A DNA stretch of 64,000 bases, from positions 7,133,390-7,197,389 of the forward strand of contig CM030845.1 in NCBI GenBank assembly GCA_018105865.1. Direction: 5' to 3'. How positions within the stretch are numbered: position 1 is the stretch's first letter; every line of letters begins with the position of its first letter. The notes beneath the pieces are model-generated. The model had not been told where the DNA came from and did no database searches. It saw only the letters and a list, made by a program, of their open reading frames with translations. The position numbers and the translations under genes were made by a program. This stretch comes from Metaphire vulgaris (taxonomy: Eukaryota; Annelida; Clitellata; Crassiclitellata; Megascolecidae). Of the stretch, positions 44,694-57,266 are shown in pieces.

Positions 44694-45089
44694 TTTAATA
44701 CAATTTATAGAGCGCAGTAAGATAATAGCAAAGGCCAAAGTCAAGAGCGCTTAACAAGTGACACTATAAGCATATATGTCCGTATGTATCAAGGTTCTGG
44801 CCATTCATAAGTTACACTGTACTTCGATACAGAGCAGCGTAGTTCAAACCATGTGAAAGTACTGAGACAGTGCCACAGGAATGATTTATAAATTAAGAAG
44901 CGTTGGCTGTCCGTACTCCGTACGAAATGAGGACGGACGGTTCGTCAAAGACAGCACAGGAACTATTTGAAGGTTCATGAGTTATGTCATTTTAATTCTT
45001 TATAGTTTATAATAAAGATGTCAATGTGATAAAATCACAAGTAGGCCTAAGCTTACAACAGGGAACAAGAACAATGACAGCAATGAAAG

Positions 45090-45267
45090 CAGGGATATTT
45101 TTACACCCCCTAACACACACCCCAACATCCTCTCCCCAATTTGCGGTCGACATCCCCAAAATTTGGTAATGTGACAATGGTATGCATACAAAATGCATAC
45201 TAATTACCTCCCCCAATTCGAGGTAGACCCCCCCCCCAAATTCATCACAATCCTAAAAATATCCCTG
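45090..45267. mobile_element. hAT-like MITE with perfect 8-bp duplication
   Basis: CAGGGATATTTTTA ... TAAAAATATCCCTG between AATGAAAG copies (45082-45089, 45268-45275). The interior is C-runs with GTCGACATCCCC. One-ended relatives begin at 28435 and 49147. Confidence 0.92.
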
Positions 45268-45663
45268 AATGAAAGGTACTTCTAGAGAAGTGTCAGAGTG
45301 AGGAAGGTCAAGACGAATATAAGATTTCCGGATCTAATTAATAAGATCTTGTGGTGGTGTATACTGTTAGTTCTACTTGGAATGGATCATGTAGATGTGT
45401 CACGTGTGCTAATTGAACCTGCGACTTAAACGGCCGAGCTATTCTGTAATAGTTATCGGTAGCACGTCTATATCCCATCTTCCTCTATCTACAAGTTTCA
45501 TCACGATTTTAAACTCATCTACAGTAATTATTAATTAACTGAAAACATACCGAGTCAAACACGTACATCTAAACTCATTCACGGAAAATCTGATAGATCG
45601 TTAAGTTAAAATAAGTTAAAGGTTAGGGCCTACGTTGTAAGACCATTAACGGTTCAACATCGA

Positions 45664-45743
45664 TTAACCCCTTAACTGGGGATCCCGGATATATCCATCC
45701 ATTTTACATTGAGTTACAGTTAAATACACGGTAAAGGGGTTAA
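45664..45743. mobile_element. TTAA-flanked palindromic MITE, copy 3
   Basis: TTAACCCCTTAACTGGGG ... GTAAAGGGGTTAA with the same core (GGATCCCGGATATATCCATC) as the copy at 15425. Confidence 0.75.
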
Positions 45744-46862
45744 TACAGAAATCCATGATTAATTATGACCTGTTGCGCTTTTTGTACACAGTGAATAACA
45801 AACGATCAAATGTCTCATGATCCTCCTGGGCAAAAATGTAAACAAAATTCGTCCCCTTAAGATGCTATTCTGCCTATCCAGTATCCACTTACTTACTTAA
45901 TTAATTATTTCCGTATTTACGCAATTGTGCTATACGTTTTTGAAAAAAAAACAGTCGCATATGGTGAATCACTAATGATAAGGTATAGGAATGACTACAA
46001 TTTACATGATCAAGTCATTTGATTGATGAGAAATCGCCTTTGACGATTCATTTTTGCATCAATGCGCCATTTAGAACAAAGAGTAGTTCCTTTGCTTCAA
46101 GCGTCACTCCTATTCGTCATCATGCAGTCATCAATAATATAATTGTCTATCACAAATCAGTTGTCGTGATCGACTTATTTTATTTAACGATGACGAATAA
46201 AATCAACTGTAGGCTACTAAATTTTCAGGCAGCGCACAAGTTTTTTTTATGGAATGCAAGGAATTGCGGGCAGAGCTCAGGCGAACATGTGTTTTACTAT
46301 AAGGTAATTGGATCCTGTTTGGTTATTTGCTTTCAGTTGATGTCTAGCTTTGAGTTCGCCAGTAGTTTCAGCTCACGTAAAGCGCTTCGAACTTCAGCAA
46401 ACAGCACGCGCCAACCGAAATTCGTGATCACGAAAAATTAGTTGTTCGATTAAATGAATATTAATTAAATGAATTTATCAAATTCCATGGATTGCTATTG
46501 GCCTGTCTCACAGTTAGCACGCACGATGACTAAATAACAGGGAGGCTGGAATTTAGGCCTAAACCAAAGTGCAAGCATTCCGATATTTGTTGATTTAATC
46601 CTACTTTAAACAAACGCAACTGGACGTTTAATCGCGAATGGGGTTGTTTTGAAGTCACGAAGAATGTCATCGTCGAAAAAGAATTTTAAAGCAGTGACGC
46701 TTCTACTCTTTGAACATCACAGATTGTATTATCTGCATTTTAGTGACTCTCACTATTATTAATTTAGGCCTATTTATCTTGATATTTTGAACGTGGCTTT
46801 TCCATGCGTTGATAATTTTTTTTGGCATTAGAATAGGTACTATAAAAGTGTATCATCATCAG

Positions 46863-46893
<31 letters not shown>

Positions 46894-46937
46894 AGCAGCA
46901 TCATCATCATCATCATCAACTGCTACTACTGCTATTA

Positions 46938-46974
<37 letters not shown>

Positions 46975-48875
46975 GTGTGTGTGTAGCGCTATTGGAAAAT
47001 GTAAGACAAGAGCGATGTACAAGACCAACAGTTTTGGTGTAAGCTTATACTGACGGCATTGCTATTTTGCTTACAGAAGCTTCAAGCCAGAACGAATGAA
47101 GATTAAAATCTTCCAAATAAACACAATTTCTGAAGAAGCGATTTAAACATGTTCCTATTATTTAGGCTATTTTAGTCTGAATAGGTCTCAAATCTTGCCA
47201 ATGACAGTCTGCCACAGAATTTCGAGTATTAGTTATTTGCAGGAGGCCTATAGGCTATAGAGGCCATTTTTAAGCCACTCAGGTCTTCCTGACTGTGTGG
47301 CTTTTAACAGATCGTAGAAAACATATAGTAGAAATGTTGTTTCAACATCAATGTTACATTCACAAGAACTGATAAATAAGCCAACTACTCGCGAAAGCAT
47401 GACACAGTACCATTTTCGTATGTGAATTCGCCTTTGAGAACCTATTTTGAATGTCGCTATAATTAAGGTGTTCCGGGCAATAGTAACGCCCCAGAAAATA
47501 CGCGAAAGGAACTGATCACAGACCGACGGTCGTTAGATTTAACAGTTTAGTCTGTGTTTTACTCCCACAAATCGTTCGATTGTTAAAACGACTACAGCGC
47601 TAATGCTGTGTTCGACCCACATGCGATTCAAGTTTAGACATTTTGGACGTCTCAGGCAGGCGCCTACTGAGTATAACGGCTTTATTGGAACGAATGAATG
47701 TTGTGAACAATCATTAAAAGCTGCCGCTGAAGCGCCTGTCTTCCTCGTGGTGTGACCAAAGTGCGACAGTTTTATTCTTTTGATGAACATACACTGTGCT
47801 ACAAGCACAGAATATCTTTTGCAATGCTGGCATTCAAAGCTCCGGGCAGATAAATTTTCTGAGACTTTTATAGAGATCGTTCTAACGCGATTGAGAATAA
47901 GGCTTTCCAGTTTTCCGTCCGAAGTTTAGAATTTGGCACAAGAATAACAAAAACACGGCCAATCTTTTGTGTTATTCGAAGTGCGGGGACCCGTGAACAA
48001 CGTTCAGCTTCACATGCATGCAACGTCGCCTCAGCTCATGTGGTGAGATTTAAAGTGTACTGTATTATCAGATTATCAGAGAGTAGTATTCACACTGCTG
48101 GCGACTTACAGTGTAGTCTGCAATGACGAATAGGCCTATCTTTGAGTAAAATCCCACGGTAATAGGCCTATATTATTAGGATCGAAATCGGTCAGATTTG
48201 ATACAACATCTGTGAAAAAATTGGGCCTAGGAACGCCGGTCATTCGTTATAGCGTCCCTTCCAGTCACACCGGGACTTTCCGACACTGGCTATAGCCAGG
48301 GTTATAGAATAGGGGAGCCATCATTTCTATCGGCCAACTTGGTCAGACCAGACTAGGGTTTCTTAGGGGTCGTCATGAGCTCTTCCAATGGCGCTGGGGC
48401 TTCGCCCCAACTGAAAATATAGGGTAAAATCAGATTGAAATCTTGAGATTTGCATCATATTTTCAGACAATATATCAGCACTCAACCAACCTGACTGATA
48501 ACACTTTCTCTTCGTTTATTTCAAAAATTTAATAACGAATGAGATTGGAGATTGGGTGTAATTCAGTAGGATTAGTTTGTTGACCAGGGACTGTGCATCA
48601 CCGAGGCGACGCTAATGCTTTCTTAAGCAGTGACCTCTTTAAGCCCTGACTTCGGTGGGGACCGACTTCCATAGAATCTGTCTAATCGAGATCTAGACTA
48701 TGTTAGCAGTTTTGACGGATGAGGCTTCAGCATTGCGGAACTGGCATTGAAGACGTTCTTCTGTCACGCATGAAAAGTTTATTTGAGAATGACCAACCAT
48801 CGGCCGAACTTTTATGCACACACACATCACACACACACACATTTGACACATGACCACACACACCACACACATCGG

Positions 48876-48910
<35 letters not shown>

Positions 48911-48996
48911 GGTATATATATAGCTATTGTTGCGTTTTAGATATATCAAACACACCATTTATGCATACTGAACCACTCTAAGCCTTGCATTATTAT

Positions 48997-49038
<42 letters not shown>

Positions 49039-50416
49039 AGCAGCGTTGCAGTTTTAGATATATCAAACAGCATAGCTCTATGCTGTCACGGAAACTTTAT
49101 CAACGTATATAGCTAGAAGTCAAAGAAGCAGAGGGGAACAGGAATATTTTACACCCCTAACAGCCCACCCACCCTTTGAGACTGACACCCCAACACACCC
49201 CAATCTGAGCCAGGGATGATCTTTTTTACTTGCCAGACTTTTTCATGGACTGAAATCCAAAAATAGCTGAGAGGTAAAGGTAATTAATTATTATTACTTC
49301 GTAGAGTCTGCATATGCATTTGCTATATATATATATATATATATATATATGCATTTGTGATTAATCCTGGAGTCTCAGAAAAAAATTCAGAAAATGTTAA
49401 CAATGAGTCACTAAACTTAATAACTATACATTACTCTTGAACCAACTAAGGCTGCCTATTAGTTACCGCAGACAGAGTACTGTAAATGCTGTTTCAATTC
49501 ATTCTGCTCTCACAGTTAATAAATAATAACGAATAATGTCATTCTTATCTGCAAGTGAAACCCGTTATTGGACGCGGCCACATATGTTTTAATCACTATC
49601 CCAAGTAGGACTCAATCAAAATTTATACCGTTTGGGATAAAAGCATCAGTCTAAGATCATCTACCGCCTTAAATAAATATTTAACTATCGATCGGCCACA
49701 ATTGAGACGTACCTACTGTTATTTAACCTAAATTTGAAATTTCACCTATCTCTAAGCTAAGTGTGAAAAGTTTAGTCACTGCGTCTTTTTTACGTGAAAC
49801 GTTCGAGATTTTTATTGTAAACAGCGCGTTGCATTAAAAACTGTGAGTTATACGATAATACGATCGTCCTCGACAATATTTTGACAACTCTCACACCACA
49901 CTCGACACACCTGAGTAAGACTTTCTAGAAATTATTACCACGTATGGCGCTGTTGGTCGTTAGATTTACCCTTGGTCGACCAAGCAATTCAAAAAGCCGA
50001 CTTCAATCCACAAATCTTGACTGAATGACAGCCGTGACAGGCGCTAAAAGCGACGATTGTAGACGAACTCTGAATCTTGCATTGTACCCTTGCATCGAAA
50101 CTCGAAAGGGTAGACTCATAAAGTTGTTTGGCAGGCCGTTTGCTCAAAATTCACGGAATAGGACCTGTTTTTTGTGAAAAACTGTTTCGAGAATTTTAAG
50201 GCATGCCTATAATCGAATGAACGGATTGATACTCTCGCGATAATGTCTAATGTATCAATTCATTCTGCTCCCACAGTTCTACGAATAGTGTCAACCTCAT
50301 TAGCAAGCGAACCCCTTTATAAAATACGCACTCGTATAGCCTTTAATCATAATCCCAAGTAGGACTAAATAAACATTTCGACCATTTTGGATAAAAGCAT
50401 CCGTTTGAAGTCAACT
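45744..50416. other. Gene-poor stretch with microsatellites
   Basis: Contains (CATCAG/TTA)n at 46852-46975, (CA)n and (TA)n around 48811-48911, (TA)n at 48995-49034 and 49324-49350, and repeated TAGGCCTA words. Open frames here begin without good ATGs and show no domain signatures. Confidence 0.4.
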
Positions 50417-50430
50417 ACCGGCCGTAAAAA

Positions 50431-50927
50431 TGAAGAACATTTGGAAAGACAACAATATCAGCATGAGAACAAAGAAGAGGATAATCGAGAGTGTTGCATG
50501 GAGTACAGCATCATATGGATGTGGTTGGACTTTGAGAAGAAAAATACAGAGAAGAATAGAAGCTTTTGAAATGTACTCATTACGCACCATGGCTGAGATA
50601 GGAGCCAATGAGGAGGTTTTGAAAATGTCCCCGCACGGAAAGACGTTTCCTCAACATGTGCAAAAGAAGGAAGCTGCAATACTTCGGACACGTACAGCGG
50701 AACAGCGACACTAGGTCAACACTGGAGAGGACAATCCAACAAGGAATGATGTCGGGAACTAGACGAAGAGGGCGACCAGGGAGAAGATGGGTGGATGACG
50801 TGGAAGAGTGGACAGGAATGAAAATATCAGCAGCAGTCAAGAAGGCAGAGGATCGACATGGTTGGAGGAAAGAAATTCATGCTGTCACCTTAACTTCAGT
50901 TCATGAAGGAACAAGGAGAAGATGATG
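50431..50927 (+). mobile_element. 5'-truncated LINE insertion with target-site duplication
   Basis: Encodes the tail of a LINE ORF2 in two frames: MKNIWKDNNISMRTKKRIIE and WSTASYGCGWTLRR, then after a frameshift KRRKLQYFGHVQRNS and RRRGRPGRRWVDDVEEWTG. It ends in GATGATG instead of poly(A). Flanks ACCGGCCGTAAAAA (50417-50430) and ACCGGCCGTAAGAA (50928-50942) are a 14-base duplication with one mismatch. So this is a real, 5'-truncated retrotransposition event, now frameshifted. Confidence 0.85.
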
Positions 50928-50949
50928 ACCGGCCGTAAGAAAAACGTTA

Positions 50950-51080
50950 TGGCTCGGGGCGGAAGATGGCAGAGTGGGTTACGTACTGGAGCGTCAGGCT
51001 AACGGAGCGGGTTCAAGCCCCGCTAGTGCCCCTATAGTGGCTTTCACACAGGCAGTAATGCCTTCTAAGCCACTTTAAAT
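50950..51080 (+). repeat. tRNA-derived SINE, best-preserved copy
   Basis: Head GATGGCAGAGTGGGTTACG (box A) and GCGGGTTCAAGCCCCGC (box B in a hairpin), then AGTGGCTTTCACACAGGCAG and TCTAAGCCACTTTAAATCA as the 3' module. It ties the tRNA-like head to the tail fragments elsewhere in the window. It starts 8 bases after the LINE duplication. Confidence 0.75.
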
Positions 51081-52326
51081 CATGCTAAGTTTAAGTCTAA
51101 TTCGTTCTCTGCTTTACGCTCCACGACATTATGTTCAATTAATTCGGTTTAAGTGCAAAATTCTGCAAATTATTTGTGCGACCTTTCGTCGATCGCACTT
51201 TGAGGACCGCAATTTTTGGGCCAATTTTTCTAGAATATAACTTTTTTCGACTGACTGAGACTCTTGTAATTATCAGAAACTCAGTCATCATCATCATCAT
51301 CATCATAATCAATGATGAATTTTTTATGCATAAAATTACTGAACGCGAAATAGGGATTTACCACTGCGTGGTTTATGCTTGAAATCGCTTGCGTTTACAA
51401 TTGTCTATTGGTGCAAACGGAATGCAAATAATAAGGATAGAATACACGTTAATTTCACTAGCCTGGTGTTAATGTCGGGATTGAGAAGCAGTACGTTGCA
51501 GGGATGTTAGTCCTTGTCCTTGGTCCTGGTTGAAGTTCTGATCAACTAAGTGTGGTCTTTTTAAGAACGAAAAGCGTCTCACTGTTGTCAAATTTGATTG
51601 AAAATTACTCATTCTGCTCGCATAGATGTCGTTTATGATTAGGTCCTAAGCTTATAGTTCGCCAGACCAGTCAAGTTCGCTGGCTTTTAAACTTGAAATT
51701 TACTATTATAAAAGAACAAAAAATTATTATATAGGCCTACCCAAAAAATTAAATGTATCGCTTCTAAAGCGCTTGAACCCAAATGGGCCTGGCCCCTCGT
51801 AAATTACCTTATAAACCTCGGTGATGTTAGAGGTGCATAGGTGATGCCAAGGGCAACAAAAATCGCCGTCTGAAGCAGCATGCATGCAGCCCATACCCTG
51901 ATCTTAGAATAATACATATGCTGTACACATAATGCCTTATATCCAAAGGTATAAATTATATTATTACAAACTGCCTGTTTAGCGATACATCTAATAATTA
52001 TCAACATCTCGAATTGTCAGTGTAAACCGCAGTGTGTTTAGAGTTTGGGACTAAAGTTTCTGGGGCAGTCGCCTGGTGCGCCACTCGCGAGGCAAACAAA
52101 CAGTACTCTACTTGTTCGAAGTCTTCAAAAAGTCAACGAAAATCTTACGATGACATATGTCTAAAATCAAATGACATCGCATAAAAGACTTGAAAGTTAA
52201 AATGTTTTGCTTTGGTCATATTTTGAGAACTCTGCGATCAAGCTGTGCTGTGATCTGTGTTGAGTGAGTCAGGGAAACAGAATATACCAAAACAATTAAA
52301 TTTATTACTTCTAAGACGCTTATGAG
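51081..52326. other. Gene-free stretch
   Basis: Short (CAT)n at 51284-51306. No supported gene. Confidence 0.3.
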
Positions 52327-52478
52327 CAGTGTTTAATCTAGACTCCTGGACTCCGGCGGGGAAACTGAAAAAAACCGGGGGGAATTCTGCTAGGGGCCGC
52401 TGTTAGTCCATGTAGTATTCCAAAATTTCCGGGAGGGAATTTGAAATTTCCGGGGGGAACGGCCTAGATTAAACACTG
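52327..52478. mobile_element. hAT-like MITE (CAGTGTTTAATCTAG ends)
   Basis: CAGTGTTTAATCTAG ... CTAGATTAAACACTG, flanked by CTTATGAG (52319-52326) and CTTGTGAG (52479-52486), 7 of 8 identical. The interior has GGGGGGAA runs. It is related to 31412-31600. Confidence 0.85.
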
Positions 52479-52486
52479 CTTGTGAG

Positions 52487-55125
52487 GCGCCTGCTACTTC
52501 TAAGGCGCCAAATTCGCAGAAATATAGAAATCGAAAGCCTTTAACGCCACTCATTGTATTGCTTTTGGATTAACATGCTCCTTCGAAACGCTCTGGATAA
52601 TTGAAAAGACTTGACAAATGACTCTACATATCCGTTTCATTGTTACGGTCAAGATGGACACATTTGATACAGACAGCACTGGGTTGGATAGATAGGCCCT
52701 ACGGGTTTCAAAACTCTAATGCTGGAAAGGAATGGAATTGAGCTGATTCATGAATCAAAATTTAATCAAAGACAAGTTTTTATAATAGCTTTCTAGATAT
52801 CAGGTTTTAAAATGGCTCCATTTGTCGAAGTCGATTTTGGCAGGCATCTGCATTTTCATTTTTATGAAGCACAAAACGTGAAAGACTACACAAATAAATT
52901 TCAAGTTAAGTCAACCCACCCATCGAACTCCATAATATTAGGATTGTCGTCGCCGTAAGTGTAGACCCTATAGACAAGAATTTCAACGAATTTTGAACGA
53001 ATATTCGTATATTTGTTTTATCTTAAGACCTTTCCATCTTTGCAATCACGTTGAAAGGAAAACAATCTCAGACACTTCAAGGTTCGTTTTAAAACTAAAT
53101 CAACATTAAACTAGACAGAACCCATTGAAATCGGCCGCCATAAGCCGACTCTTTCTCAGACTCTTTCTGTGCGTGTCGCAGAACGTCAAATATTTGAGAT
53201 CTGAAGAGCCGTGTCTGTTCTTCGGATCTCAGCACCTGATCTCAGCACCTCGCCTCTCGAAAAGTCTTTGATTAGGAAGCGCATTATCCAAATAAACCTA
53301 TTTCGACAGCGTATTTCCAGAACGCGTGTCTGTTTGTGTGAGTGAACCTTCCCATTTTTGGCTCAAAATATCTTTCGTTGCCAACACCTACGGCACCAAC
53401 GCGTCTGTTGAAAAGAATTCTTAGAGCTTGTCCGTTATTGATCAGGTCGTACCGCCTTTCGTTCGCCGTTCGGTCGGGTAGCATGTGCAGAGTGCTAAAC
53501 GATAGAATACTTCGGAGAGAAGACTTTAAATCGTTCGTGCTCTAAAACAAATAGGCTGAACTGCCGTAGCTAAGTCGCATAAATATATTGAGGAAAAACG
53601 TAGCGATGAACTTAAGATTCTGCGTTGAAGGAAGAGATTTCGCCGAAATCTGCTTGACATATAATAGCAGATAATTAATTCGCTGATATAGCCTACTCGC
53701 TACTTGACGCTCTGTCCGGACTCAAGATCAAGTCGGTATGTCTTATTGTTTATTTAATTCGTTTCGTTTGCATTCTAATAATGCTACGATGTACGATATT
53801 ATACGACGGGTGGAAAACATTCTGGAGACAGTGAACACGAACAGAAAGGGATGGCATATCAAAATCCATAATGTCGCACAAAGTCGGAGACGACTGAATG
53901 ACTGAAAGAGAGAATTCTACGATGTATTCAATGATCTAATCTATCCGTCATTCTCTTTCTTATTCCTCTCGTTTTTGTTTTTTGTCTGTTGCCATGATCT
54001 ATAGATTGACCTGGCCTTTTACGGTTTGTATTTGGAGCAAGCCTACCATTTATCTATGCCTTGGGGTATTACTTAGAAAGGTGTAATGCAGCATACACTG
54101 TAAATTGCATAATTATCAATTATTATTTATTAGATACAAGTTTGACGATTCTTTACAGTTCAGTTTTCATAGTCCTTAGGCTAAAACACCTTAATTGTTT
54201 GTTAGAATGTCAGAAGTTATTCATTATTGTATTCGCAGAAGACGGTCGTTACTTTGTCTACTACGCGATCAAAAATGGCTGGTCAATAGATTGAGCATTT
54301 AATTGGAGATAATCGCCATGTACAGAGATTACAAAAATGTCTGTTTGACCACAACTTGTCTTTAAAATTATAGAACATTTTAAAGAGCAGATATAAAGAT
54401 AGAAAGAAACCAGCAATCGTCATATTCAATAGGATTTGCGAAATGACAGAAAGGATGTCATTCAACCGTCGGTTGAGCGTTCCAGCGATTTCATCGAAAG
54501 GTAACACGAAAACACATTCAGTCATGAACATTACAGAAACATTAAAGTTCCTCAAAACTGTTACGCACAACGATTATTTGCCTGTTAAAGTTCCTCATAC
54601 TGTTTAGTCTGAAAGAGAACTGTAAGAAATTCACACTCTAATAAATTCTCTTAATTAGTAGACTTAATGCTTCGACGGTTATCTTTCAACGCAAACTTTA
54701 TATTAAATAAATTTTAGTTTTCAGCGTTCGAAAGGAATCTGACAGTAATTAGCTCAAGATTGAAGATTGATTGAAGATCTTTAGTATACAGACAAGTTTT
54801 CGATTCTTTACGTATAAGTAGTGTAGGGCCCTAGTTAACTTTACTGACAATGAGTGGATGGTTCAAAGTTCAAATGTTGTTTATTTATAGTCACGGTTTT
54901 GACTTAACCTGCATTTAATTTGTCGTATAGGCCCTACATCTTAGTTACGCGCTGGGCTATAAAGGATGAAGGCAGTTTACGCTGTAAAACATTTAGACCT
55001 ATCAGGGTAACAGAATTTCAGACAGACAGTAGACCGATAGTCCTGTTTTGTATTTAATTTAAAAAATCATGTAAACGACAAATTGTTTTACAACTTTTGC
55101 CTTGAAAGCAGTCATTTGCAAAGAG
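52487..55125. other. Gene-poor stretch with one weak candidate exon
   Basis: On the minus strand a TATTTGTTTTAG acceptor at about 53547 opens an 87-codon frame to a TAA at 53284 (includes LPDRTANERRYDLINNGQAL). It has no recognised domain and no partner exon. The rest is AT-rich and featureless to me. Confidence 0.2.
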
Positions 55126-55674
55126 ATGTCGGGTAGCATGAACCGGCTATTCGGCGAAAATCCAGAGCAACATATTACTCGGCAACGGAATGTCACCCAC
55201 GATCCACCGGTCATTTGCGCCGATCATCGGGAGTTCCGGCATCGCGTGACGTTCAATCTATCGGAGAATTCCTACCACGAAATAACTCGCGACGATTCGA
55301 AAATAAATTGCTCTCGGCGGCTGCTGCTGCCGCGCGACTGGAACCTAGACGGCGTCGAAGGGGCACAACGCCGACAACGACGACGACGGAGACAGCGGTT
55401 TGATTCGCCGGACAGATTACGCTCGGACACCGGTCTCGACTCAAAGCCCCGGCGAAGTAATATCACGACTGACAGCTACATAAATAAATGCATCAGGAAG
55501 GCAGATGGGGCTCTCGTGCATTTCGACGATCCGATGCCGGAAGGATCGTCGACGTTGGAACGGGTGCTGCGAGACCTCGACGGTCGCAGGAAAGAATCAC
55601 GCGACGCAAGAACCAGAACCAGAAGAAGGAGAGATATATCGCCTCTTCAGCCGGCTGCTGTTTGCAATCCATAG
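55126..55674 (+). CDS. Unrecognised Arg-rich open frame (182 codons)
   Basis: I do not recognise this protein. It starts at an ATG with G at -3 (55126), followed by SGSMNRLFGENPEQHI, and stops at 55674. It is much more GC/CpG-rich than its surroundings. Visible features: RVTF at residues 40-43, which matches the RVxF docking motif for protein phosphatase 1; a basic run (RRQRRRRRQR, about residues 88-97); a hydrophilic C-terminus with ALVHFDDPMPEGSSTLERVL; no membrane segment and few Cys. It could be a single-exon gene, a terminal exon, or a chance frame. The composition shift and length make coding plausible. Confidence 0.4.
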   Translation: MSGSMNRLFGENPEQHITRQRNVTHDPPVICADHREFRHRVTFNLSENSYHEITRDDSKINCSRRLLLPRDWNLDGVEGAQRRQRRRRRQRFDSPDRLRSDTGLDSKPRRSNITTDSYINKCIRKADGALVHFDDPMPEGSSTLERVLRDLDGRRKESRDARTRTRRRRDISPLQPAAVCNP

Positions 55675-55916
55675 GACAATGTTTTTTTACAAAGAGTGGA
55701 AAATCACAGAAATTAGCTGGCTTTCAAAGAATGCTAATAATGTAGAGTTGTACACCTATAGAATTTAATTTAGCTTTTGCATATCCATTTGATAACTAAA
55801 AGGTGCAGAGCCATAACATTCTATGATTTTTGATATCACGCAGGCCATTCAATTTCCTTAGTTGAATTGAAAGGATGGATCAGACGTAACTTAGTTACAG
55901 AAATTTTCGTTCCTTT

Positions 55917-56263
55917 TATGGGTCATCCATATATGACGTAACGCGATTTTGGCACTTTTTTGACCCCTCCCTCCTCCCTCCTACGTAACGCGACGTAACA
56001 AAAAGTCAGACCCCCTAAAGTAAGACATAACAACGGGTTACGGGCCCACTCCCCCTTTTCGTCTTCCGAAAAGTCTTGACAAGCAAAATTCATCCTTCTA
56101 TATTTTCCCTCTCCAAACATACTGACAAGCAAAAAAGGTCGTCACTTAAAAATTTTGTGTTGCGTTACGTCACATTTTACGAAACCTCCTCACCACACTT
56201 CGTAACAAATGTCCGGACCCTTCCCCCTAGGCGCGTTACGTCATTTGTGGACGAGCCCCTAGA
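55917..56263. mobile_element. MITE with ATGACGTAACGCG ends
   Basis: The left GGGTCATCCATATATGACGTAACGCG (26 bases, split here as GGGTCATCC + ATATATGACG + TAACGCG) and the inverted right end GGGCTCGTCC + ACAAATGACG + TAACGCG agree at most positions. The interior is C-rich with ACAAGCAAAA motifs on both arms. It lies just downstream of the 55126 open frame. Confidence 0.65.
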
Positions 56264-56488
56264 CCTATTCATTACTGCCATGTTATTTTGCTTGAAGATG
56301 GTCATAACATAATGAAGATAAAAGAAGAGGGGAATCTTTGTTAACCGTTGCTTATTGCCTTAATTCGCAGAAAATTTTTGGCCAGAAATCTTGCTCGCTC
56401 ACTCTCCTAGCCATCTCCATTGTCGGACTGCTGTGTTTTCTCAATGGAATAGCTTTTTTACTGCGCCAATAGGTACATACATACATAT

Positions 56489-56549
<61 letters not shown>

Positions 56550-56612
56550 GTATTTACAGAATATGATTTGTATGCCTTCAGTATTTCGTTTCAGATATTC
56601 TCTCTTCTCTCT

Positions 56613-56664
<52 letters not shown>

Positions 56665-56990
56665 TCTTCTGCAGTGGAGCGTTTTAATTCCTCGACGATA
56701 ACAATCTTTGCTACCTTGACCAAGCAAAATAATTGTCTCAATCTTGAATCGCCCTTTTTCGAGACACACACACCCTCTCTCTCTCTCTCTCTCGTTATCT
56801 ATCTATCTATACACATATTCATATATATGTAATATATGTATACTCTACTATATGTGTGTACGTGTGTGTATAGATACAGATATATGGTTCTATAGCGGAG
56901 GAGACGGATAGTGGACGACGGTTAGACCACGAGAGCTTTTGCGTCGCAGAAGATACGATATCAGAAGTTCCTTTTGGAGCGAATGCATTA

Positions 56991-57038
<48 letters not shown>

Positions 57039-57040
57039 CA
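56264..57040. repeat. Cluster of (TA)n tracts
   Basis: (TA)n at 56483-56546, 56617-56662 and 56993-57037, with (CT)n at 56770-56794. The paired tracts could form long cruciforms. No gene. Confidence 0.9.
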
Positions 57041-57266
57041 TTTAGACATGTGCACGTCTCTCTTGGAGCCTGACATTTGCCTTCTCAGACAGACGGAGTG
57101 GGCGTGCAGCCACCCTCTTGAGGATGTGAAAATTCTCGTAGCAGCACAGCTCCCTGAGCGCCACTATACTGATACGTTGGATGAAGAATCTTTCCTAATC
57201 AATAGGAACGATGGAATTATCTTGAGTTTGGAAACGAATTGCGTGCCTCCAAATAAGGATCCCTAG

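Noticed and set aside
44193..44744. 183-codon poly-Cys/Ala/Thr frame and 81-codon poly-Ala/Gln frame
   Set aside because: Trinucleotide repeat read in different frames; no non-repeat coding sequence on either side.
46019..46441. 140-codon plus-strand frame
   Set aside because: Begins at a non-ATG codon, has no domain pattern or splice context, and its composition matches surrounding non-coding DNA.
53284..53547. Minus-strand 87-codon frame behind a good acceptor, considered as a neuropeptide precursor
   Set aside because: No signal peptide, no repeated amidation/dibasic cleavage pattern, no partner exon. Left only as a note in the region entry.
56352..56771. 139-codon frame
   Set aside because: Mostly Tyr-Ile repeats from (TA)n tracts.
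57048..57266. 72-codon frame after a (TA)n tract
   Set aside because: Protein-like in places (LDEESFLINRNDGIILSLE), but the only acceptor is weak and no partner exon or family was found.
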